A DNA stretch of 64,000 bases from NCBI RefSeq assembly GCF_004361855.1, contig NZ_SNWQ01000018.1, forward strand, positions 141,771-205,770, in the 5' to 3' direction. The translations under genes and the position numbers were made by a program. This document shows, in pieces, positions 58,263 to 64,000 of the stretch; the stretch's first letter is position 1, and every line of letters starts with the position of its first letter. The DNA comes from Kribbella caucasensis. Lineage in GTDB: Bacteria > Actinomycetota > Actinomycetes > Propionibacteriales > Kribbellaceae. The notes beneath the pieces were generated by a model. It saw only the letters and a program-made list of their open reading frames with translations. It did no database searches and was not told the origin of the DNA.

Positions 58263-61010
58263 TCAGGTCTCGGTCGCCAGGGCGCGCGCCAGCTCGGTGC
58301 GCGACCTCAGCCCGCGCTTTCGGAGTACGGCGCCCAGGTGGTGCTCGACGGTCTTGGGACTGAGGAACAGCGCCGCCGCGACCTCACGGTTCCTCATGCC
58401 TTGCGCCACGAGCAGAGCGACCCTCGTCTCCTGGGACGTCAGGGGCTCCCTCGTGGCGTCTCGGGAGTGCACCCGTTCGCCGGTGCCGGCGAGTTCGTGC
58501 GCGGCCCGCTCCGCCCAGAGCGTCAGTTCCATCTCGACGAACGCCCGCCGCGCGGCCTCGAGCTGGACGCGGGCGTCGACCCGACGCCCGCCGCGGCGCA
58601 GCCGCATGCCGTACAGCAGCCGGGTTCGAGCCGGCTCGAACTGATCGGGCTGGTCGCCCAGCAGCGCGAGGGCCCGTTCAAACGCCGGCACCGCGTCGTC
58701 CAGGGTGTCGGCCACCAGTGCCTCGCAGCGGGCGAGCATCGCGGCCACGGGCGGTATCGGCTCCAAGGCCTGGGCGGCTGCGAAACGCGCAACCAGCGCC
58801 TGGGCGTCCGCGTCGCGTCCGAGACCCAGGTAGGCCTCGACCAGGAGCGGCGCCACGCCCAGCGGTTCGAGATAGAGGCCGATGCCGTCGAAGCGGACGA
58901 CTTGGTCCTCCAGTACGTCGGCCACCTCGTCCAGGTCGCCGCGGCAGGTGGCGCAGAACGCGACGGTCCGGGCCAGATGCGGCGGCATCGGGTCGAAGCC
59001 GTTGATCGCTACCATCCGCCGGGCCTGGTCGAGCAACTGCTGTGCGTCGTCGTGCATGCCGCGGGCGGCGCTCTCGATGGCGGCGATCTCGTACGCGACG
59101 CCGGGGTCCGCGGTGTAGCCCAGGATCTCCAGGAGCTCGACCGCTTCGCCGGCGAACGCGTGGGCCCGGACATGATCGCCCAGCCAGGCCAGCCCGCCGG
59201 AGTACAAGGACAACCCCATCGCCAGCAGCCCCAGAGCACCGGCCTCGCGGGCACGGGCGATCCGTCGATCGATGAAGGCTGCGACGGTCTGCGGGTCCAT
59301 CAGCCAACGGGCGCACAGCAGCAAGACGGACAGGTGGCGCGGGTCGTCGCGCAGAACCGGGTCGGTCTCCAGCAACTCTAGAGCTTGGTGAATCAGCGGC
59401 GCGCCGAGATCAGGGCGGCCCTCGACGACTCGCGCGGCTCCGGGCAGGTAGGCCGCCAGCATCGCCTGCTCGGGTTCGGTGCCGTCGGCGCCGCTTGCGG
59501 CCCGGTCGGCCGCCGCGACCATGCCTGCTATGTCGTCGAGCAGGTAGCAGATGTGGAAGAGTTCCGAGAGTGTCCGAATCAGCTGCAGACCGGTGGCGAG
59601 CTCGGCCGCCTGCTCGAGCAGGTCTCGGGCGCGGGCGAAGGTGCCGTACCACACCTCGAGCATTCCGAGGGTGAGCAGGACCCGGGCGCGTGACTCGGCG
59701 CCGGCATCGGAACGCAACACCTCCGCCGCCAGGCGTCGAACCCGATCGGCATCGCCGGCGAGGTGCGCGTCCTCGGCCGCCACTGCCAGCCAGTCGGCCC
59801 GTCGGCCCGGGTCCGCAGTGAGCCGGGCAGCACGTTCGATGGCGCCGGACGCGGCCGCGAACCCGCGCCGTGACCGGTCCACATCGGCGACGCGGGCGAG
59901 TTCCTCGGCGAGGGCGTTGTCGTGGCCAGGTGTCGCCTCGGCGCGATGCCATGCCCGGGCGGCCTGATCCAGCGTGACGGCGGCGAGTGACCTGTGTGCG
60001 GCCTGCCGCTCGATCACGGTGGCACGGGCCCACGCAGCCGACCGCAGCAGCGGGTGCCGGAAGGTGCACCGACCGTCTTGGACAACCAGTACCTGCGCGG
60101 TCCCGGCCAGGCACTCATCAGGGTCCAGGCCCTCCGAGACCAGAGCCGCAAGCATCGGCGCAGCAGCCTCGTCGGTGCTCGCGGCGCACAGTACGACGGC
60201 TCGCCACGCGCTTGGCGAGAGGCGGCCGAGCTCGACGGCGTACAGCTCGTTCAACCGGTCCGGCACGGGAAGCGCCTGGGGAAGTGCAGCCGCGCCGGCC
60301 CGTTGAGCCTGGTTGAGGGCGTGCAGGCACTCTCGCAACGCCAGCGGATTCCCTCCGGTCTCGGACACCAGTCGCTCTACGACGGTCGCGGAGAAGCCCG
60401 GGCCGAGCAGTTCGCGGGCTGCGTCTGGCATCAGCCCTGCAACGGCGACCACGTCGAAGCCGTCCAGTGGTACCGGAAGTGGCGTCCCGATCCGGTGCGT
60501 CACCAGCATCACGAACCTGTCATGACCAAGGCGACGAGCGGCGAAGGCAAGAGCTTCCATCGACTGCGCGTCCACCCACTGCGCGTCGTCGACGGCGAGA
60601 AGGAGCGGTGCGCGCGCCGCGGCCGCCGCCAGCAGGCTCAGTGTCGCCGCGCCGATCAAGAACCTGTCCCCGACACCGGACGTTGGACCCCACCCGAGCG
60701 CCGCAGCGAGGACGTCGGCCTGGACCGCGGGCACCGAATCCAGGTCCCGCCGCAGCGGCGTCAAGGCTGCGAGCAGGCCGGCGCCGGACAACACAGCTTC
60801 GGACTCGATCCCCGATACGGCCACGCAGGTCCATCCGTCGGTCCGCGCGCGGTCTGCCACTGTCCGAAGCAGGGTGGTCTTCCCGCTTCCGGCTTCGCCG
60901 CGAATGACCGCGGCGACCGTGCCACCCGATCCGGCCTGAGCCAGCAGGTCTGCCAGCCGCGACAGTTCGGCGTCACGGCCGACGAGGCCCGGAGCTCCCC
61001 GCATCCCCAT
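58263..61010 (-). CDS. LAL-type LuxR-family regulator with ATPase domain
   Basis: A 915-residue large ATP-binding LuxR regulator. N-terminal AAA ATPase: Walker A GEAGSGKTT (38-46) and LLLAVDDAQWVDAQS as Walker B. A long helical (TPR-like) middle region follows. The C-terminal LuxR helix-turn-helix is LTSQETRVALLVAQGMRNRE, then SPKTVEHHLGAVLRKRGLRS. Such MalT-like regulators activate catabolic or biosynthetic genes after ligand binding. Possible targets are the divergent monooxygenase. ATG at 61010. Confidence 0.88.
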   Translation of the reverse strand: MGMRGAPGLVGRDAELSRLADLLAQAGSGGTVAAVIRGEAGSGKTTLLRTVADRARTDGWTCVAVSGIESEAVLSGAGLLAALTPLRRDLDSVPAVQADVLAAALGWGPTSGVGDRFLIGAATLSLLAAAAARAPLLLAVDDAQWVDAQSMEALAFAARRLGHDRFVMLVTHRIGTPLPVPLDGFDVVAVAGLMPDAARELLGPGFSATVVERLVSETGGNPLALRECLHALNQAQRAGAAALPQALPVPDRLNELYAVELGRLSPSAWRAVVLCAASTDEAAAPMLAALVSEGLDPDECLAGTAQVLVVQDGRCTFRHPLLRSAAWARATVIERQAAHRSLAAVTLDQAARAWHRAEATPGHDNALAEELARVADVDRSRRGFAAASGAIERAARLTADPGRRADWLAVAAEDAHLAGDADRVRRLAAEVLRSDAGAESRARVLLTLGMLEVWYGTFARARDLLEQAAELATGLQLIRTLSELFHICYLLDDIAGMVAAADRAASGADGTEPEQAMLAAYLPGAARVVEGRPDLGAPLIHQALELLETDPVLRDDPRHLSVLLLCARWLMDPQTVAAFIDRRIARAREAGALGLLAMGLSLYSGGLAWLGDHVRAHAFAGEAVELLEILGYTADPGVAYEIAAIESAARGMHDDAQQLLDQARRMVAINGFDPMPPHLARTVAFCATCRGDLDEVADVLEDQVVRFDGIGLYLEPLGVAPLLVEAYLGLGRDADAQALVARFAAAQALEPIPPVAAMLARCEALVADTLDDAVPAFERALALLGDQPDQFEPARTRLLYGMRLRRGGRRVDARVQLEAARRAFVEMELTLWAERAAHELAGTGERVHSRDATREPLTSQETRVALLVAQGMRNREVAAALFLSPKTVEHHLGAVLRKRGLRSRTELARALATET

Positions 61011-61162
61011 AGCTCGACTGTAGACCCGCGCAACTGAAGCGCATTCGACCAGGACTCGCCGATTCCCCGAACCTCGGCCTCCCGGTCAATGAGACGGGCC
61101 ATATCGAGTAAGTCAGGTGAAATACAGTTCTTTGAACGAACGGCAGGTGGAAGGGATAGCGC

Positions 61163-62239
61163 ATGAGTGTTCTCTGGTACATCCCGAATCAGGTGGAGGC
61201 TGGGCATCGTGGTGATGATGCTGTGCGGGGGCACAACAGTCTGGAGCGGTTGACGGATTTGGCTCGGCTGACCGAGGAGCATGGGTGGGGTGGGGCGTTG
61301 CTCGGGACCGGGTGGGGGCGGCCCGACACGTTCACCGTTGCGACGGCGCTGGCGGCTCGGACGACGACGTTTCAGCCGCTGGTGGCGATCCGGCCGGGGT
61401 ACTGGCATCCGGCGCACTTCGCGTCGGCGGCGTCCACACTCGATCAGCTCATCGGTGGACGGTTGCTGATCAACATCGTTTCCGGACAGGACGACCTGGC
61501 GGCGTACGGCGACAGCGAGGGCGACCAGGCGCAGCGGTATGCCCGGACCAAGGAGTTCCTTCAGTTGGTGCGCCGGCTCTGGACCGAGGAGGACGTCACG
61601 TTCGCCGGCGAGTACTTCTCCGTGACCGGATCGACGGTCGCCACGCGGCCCGCAGTACGGGAGGGGCGGCCGCATCCGCGGCTGTACTTCGGCGGTGCGT
61701 CGGCTGCTGCTGAGCGGGTCTCGGCCGCCGAGGCGGATGTCCAGCTCTTCTGGGGCGAACCGCTCGAAGGCGTTGCCGAGCGCATCGACCGGCTCAAGGG
61801 TCTGCAGGCCGAGCTCGGCCGGGAGCACGCACCGCTGGAGTACGGGCTACGGATTACCACGCTGGTTCGCGACACCACTGAGCAGGCGTGGGCCGACGCC
61901 GAGGCCAAGGTCGCGAAGATGGCCGAGAGCGGAGGCAACGACTACCTCGACCCACGACGCTTCAAGGCGGTCGGCCAGCAGCGACTGCTTGACCTGGCGA
62001 ACCGGGGTGACGTCCTCGACGACAACCTCTACACCGCCCCCGGCAAGTACGGCGGCGGAGGCGCCGGCACCACCTGGCTGGTCGGGTCCGCGCAAGACGT
62101 TGCCAAGTCCCTGCGCAAGTACCGCGACCTCGGCATCACCCACTTCGTCCTCTCGGACACCCCGTACCGCGAAGAGATCATCCGCATCGGCGACCAACTG
62201 CTACCACTGCTGCACAACGCAATCCCGTCTGCCTCGTGA
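61163..62239 (+). CDS. LLM-class flavin-dependent monooxygenase (SsuD-like)
   Basis: A 358-residue luciferase-like monooxygenase. Motifs match alkanesulfonate monooxygenase SsuD: TFTVATALAARTTTFQPLVA, then IRPGYWHPAHFASAASTLDQ and GGRLLINIVSGQDDLAAYGD, RYARTKEFLQLVRRLW, and a flexible loop. It would use FMNH2 and oxygen to release sulfite from alkanesulfonates, but no ssu transporter is in view, so the substrate is uncertain. ATG at 61163 with GGAAGG upstream. Divergent from the LAL regulator. Confidence 0.87.
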   Translation: MSVLWYIPNQVEAGHRGDDAVRGHNSLERLTDLARLTEEHGWGGALLGTGWGRPDTFTVATALAARTTTFQPLVAIRPGYWHPAHFASAASTLDQLIGGRLLINIVSGQDDLAAYGDSEGDQAQRYARTKEFLQLVRRLWTEEDVTFAGEYFSVTGSTVATRPAVREGRPHPRLYFGGASAAAERVSAAEADVQLFWGEPLEGVAERIDRLKGLQAELGREHAPLEYGLRITTLVRDTTEQAWADAEAKVAKMAESGGNDYLDPRRFKAVGQQRLLDLANRGDVLDDNLYTAPGKYGGGGAGTTWLVGSAQDVAKSLRKYRDLGITHFVLSDTPYREEIIRIGDQLLPLLHNAIPSAS

Positions 62240-62242
62240 GGA

Positions 62243-63661
62243 TTACGGCAGGCCCGCTCGGTTGAGTTCCTCCCGCAGTGCCCACTTGGCCCGATGTGTA
62301 CTGCGTAGCGCGGTCAGGTGGGACTCGAAGTCCTCGCTGCGATCGCACCGGGCGAACAACGCGCCGGCCTCGGCCAACAGGTCGGCAGCAATCTGGTATG
62401 AGTCGCGGTTCTTGTGGCCGATCTTCTGGTCGGCGGCCAGCAACAGGATCGGAATCGAGTCGGGCGGGTTGATCGCCGCACGCTGCCGGGCGAGTTGGAG
62501 CCAGAGGTCGTCCCGGCAACCACCGTCCATCGCGGCCTGCCAGGCCCCCTCGGCATCCGCTTCCCAAAGCAGCACCTCCACCAGCGTCGAACGCCCCTCG
62601 GGTCTGTAGGGCGTCGACGTGAACCTGGCCGATGTCGCCGGTTGCGCCAGTAACTTTTCGATCGCGCGATCGCGCCATATCGGGAACTGTTCGGCTGTGG
62701 CGTCGCACAGGGAAACGTAAGCGTCCAGGCTCGGACGGTCGTTGAAGTTCTTCCACAACAGCTCACCCGCTTCTGCCCTACGGTCAGCGCGGACGTGGCA
62801 AGCGGCAGCCAAGGTGCGCAACCGGGGGTCCGGCGGGAACTCCGTCATCCCCCGTGCCAACCAGTCGAGCGCCTCGTCGTCACGGCCGTCGGCGCACAGT
62901 CGCTGCGCGATGCATAACACGTCGTATCCGCTGGTTAGATCCCGCGACAACACCTCAACCAGCGCGTCGGCGCCGCCGGTACATTCGGCTAGGCGTTCCA
63001 TCAGGTGGGTTACGACGAACCGGCGATGGCTGTGCTCGTCCGGTTTCTTGGGCGGCAGGTCCCGCCATGCCTGCTCGACGAGTTCGCGATAGCGGGCCAG
63101 GCCGGTCAGCCCAAGCACCGGCTCGTAGTCCGGCAGCACGTTCAAGAACACCTCGTAGTCGCTGGCCATCGCCGTGTCGGCCAGCAGTTCCGCCAGCTCG
63201 ACCGGATCGGGCCGACCGGCCGTGCAGGCGACCAAGTGGATCTCCTCGGCCCGGTCGATCGCGACGCGCAGCCCGCCGTCGGAGTTGTCGACCAGCCCGG
63301 CCGCCTCTTCCAGCAACTCCAGCGCATACTCAGCCAGGCTCGCCGCCGCATCCGGAAAACCCGCGTCGATCAGCCCGTCCACCGCGTCGAGCGCCTCGTC
63401 TACATCCCGAAAGTACGAGTCTGCCGAGCGGTAATCCGCGAAGTCATAGATCTCGATGGCCCGTTCCAGGCCCGCCCGCAGGACGCGATCGTCATAAGCG
63501 ACCCCGGCGTCGGCACCTGCGGCGACTTCCAAACGGGCCCGCAGCAACGGATCGGTCCGTGTGGCGGTCAGCAGTTGCTCTGCCAGCCACGCCGAGTCCT
63601 GCGCCCGGAGGAACTCGTGTAACCGCTGATCGGCTTGCTGGTTGAAGTCGGTCACAGCCAT
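62243..63661 (-). CDS. Helical-repeat protein of unknown function
   Basis: A 472-residue mostly alpha-helical protein (HEFLRAQDSAWLAEQLLTAT, DVDEALDAVDGLIDAGFPDA, LAQRLCADGRDDEALDWLAR) with TPR-like helix pairs and no transmembrane segment. Similar C-terminal regions occur in proteins encoded near SWIM-type zinc-finger genes in actinobacteria, as I recall, but this is not certain. ATG at 63661. Converges with the monooxygenase with a 3-base gap. Confidence 0.6.
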   Translation of the reverse strand: MAVTDFNQQADQRLHEFLRAQDSAWLAEQLLTATRTDPLLRARLEVAAGADAGVAYDDRVLRAGLERAIEIYDFADYRSADSYFRDVDEALDAVDGLIDAGFPDAAASLAEYALELLEEAAGLVDNSDGGLRVAIDRAEEIHLVACTAGRPDPVELAELLADTAMASDYEVFLNVLPDYEPVLGLTGLARYRELVEQAWRDLPPKKPDEHSHRRFVVTHLMERLAECTGGADALVEVLSRDLTSGYDVLCIAQRLCADGRDDEALDWLARGMTEFPPDPRLRTLAAACHVRADRRAEAGELLWKNFNDRPSLDAYVSLCDATAEQFPIWRDRAIEKLLAQPATSARFTSTPYRPEGRSTLVEVLLWEADAEGAWQAAMDGGCRDDLWLQLARQRAAINPPDSIPILLLAADQKIGHKNRDSYQIAADLLAEAGALFARCDRSEDFESHLTALRSTHRAKWALREELNRAGLP

Positions 63662-63669
63662 GGACGGTC

Positions 63670-63993
63670 ATGATGCCAGGGCTGTCGGACGTTCGGGGTG
63701 AGGCCGACGGTGGGAAGAGGTCGCTCGGTGTCGACCGCCGTACATTTCGACAGGAGGTAGTCGCCTCGGGCCGGACTGGCCACGCTCAGCCGAGCGACGG
63801 CGTGCCGATCTACGGGCACTACCTCCTAATGAGAGTTACCGAGTCGCCGTCCGGCAGACTCGGGACTGGTAAGCCGCCGGTGGGTGAGCACTCCTACGTC
63901 CTGGACCTAATGAGAGTTACCGAGTCGCCGTCCGGCAGACTCGGGACTGGTAAGCCGCCGGTGGGTGAGCACTCCTACGTCCTGGACCTTTGA
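63670..63993 (+). CDS. Tentative ORF containing two identical 27-residue repeats
   Basis: A 107-residue frame from ATG 63670 to TGA 63993. Its second half is two copies of MRVTESPSGRLGTGKPPVGE followed by HSYVLDL-type residues, produced by the 81-bp tandem repeat. The repeat length is divisible by three, so the frame stays open. No SD and no domain are seen, so the repeat may work as DNA or RNA, not protein. Confidence 0.25.
   Translation: MMPGLSDVRGEADGGKRSLGVDRRTFRQEVVASGRTGHAQPSDGVPIYGHYLLMRVTESPSGRLGTGKPPVGEHSYVLDLMRVTESPSGRLGTGKPPVGEHSYVLDL
63825..63986. repeat. Two identical 81-bp tandem repeats with strong hairpin potential
   Basis: Copy 1 is 63825-63905 and copy 2 is 63906-63986, with 81 of 81 matching bases. 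A few bases of a third, decayed copy (CCTTTGAG) follow. Inside each, GAGTCGCC-GTCC-GGCAGACTC forms a nested stem enclosed by TTACC/GGTAA. They lie at the window edge. Confidence 0.9.
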
Positions 63994-64000
63994 GTCCTGT

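Overview
The window is high-GC actinobacterial DNA (roughly 70% G+C, many GTG starts, GTGA/ATGA stop-start overlaps, SD sites of the GGAGG type). The order gcvT - pepA - lpdA - sucB - TIGR01777 epimerase - lipB - lipA - DUF4191 - RDD protein - glnA matches the conserved core of Streptomyces and Nocardioidaceae chromosomes. I guess a Kribbella-like member of the Propionibacteriales, but genus level is inference only. No rRNA, tRNA or CRISPR array was seen.

Layout. 1-7.3 kb is a vitamin B12 locus: a cobalamin riboswitch, a secreted membrane-anchored protein, an ECF transporter (T, double-ATPase A, S components) and the cobinamide assembly genes cobU and cobS. A tnpB-only IS605-type element sits exactly between ecfA and ecfS. 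7.7-12.3 kb is a ROK-regulated sugar ABC importer with a palindromic operator region, followed by a LtrA membrane protein. 13.7-19.8 kb is an oligopeptide/dipeptide ABC importer on the minus strand, downstream of a large SARP-NB-ARC-TPR regulator (20.2-23.0 kb). 23.4-31.0 kb is core metabolism: gcvT, pepA, lpdA, sucB (two lipoyl domains) and a TIGR01777 epimerase.

31.0-37.3 kb is a decayed and accessory stretch: an lrp remnant fused head-on to an azlC remnant, an intact azlD, a helix-hairpin-helix protein, a DUF222/HNH (13E12-type) gene with a LexA-like box just before its start codon, a repeat-bearing intergenic gap and a membrane pseudokinase. lipB (37.4 kb) and lipA (49.0 kb) are separated by about 11 kb of accessory genes: two LysR regulators, an arginase-family enzyme, a NatAB-like exporter, an SDR - small acidic protein - SnoaL operon, a second LtrA and a two-component system. 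50.0-54.3 kb returns to core genes (DUF4191, a CFA-synthase-like methyltransferase with a 17-codon upstream ORF, RDD protein, glnA). 54.3-63.7 kb is accessory: alpha/beta hydrolase, an unknown protein and a class II Fic protein in one operon, two VOC proteins, a LAL-type LuxR regulator, an SsuD-like flavin monooxygenase and a helical-repeat protein. The right edge carries two identical 81-bp tandem repeats that can fold strongly.

Themes. B12 uptake and cobinamide activation are under riboswitch control. The lipoate genes (lipB, lipA) serve the lipoyl enzymes encoded nearby (sucB, lpdA as E3, and the gcvT glycine cleavage system). Start sites were chosen from SD sequences, overlaps and family alignments from memory; no database search was possible.
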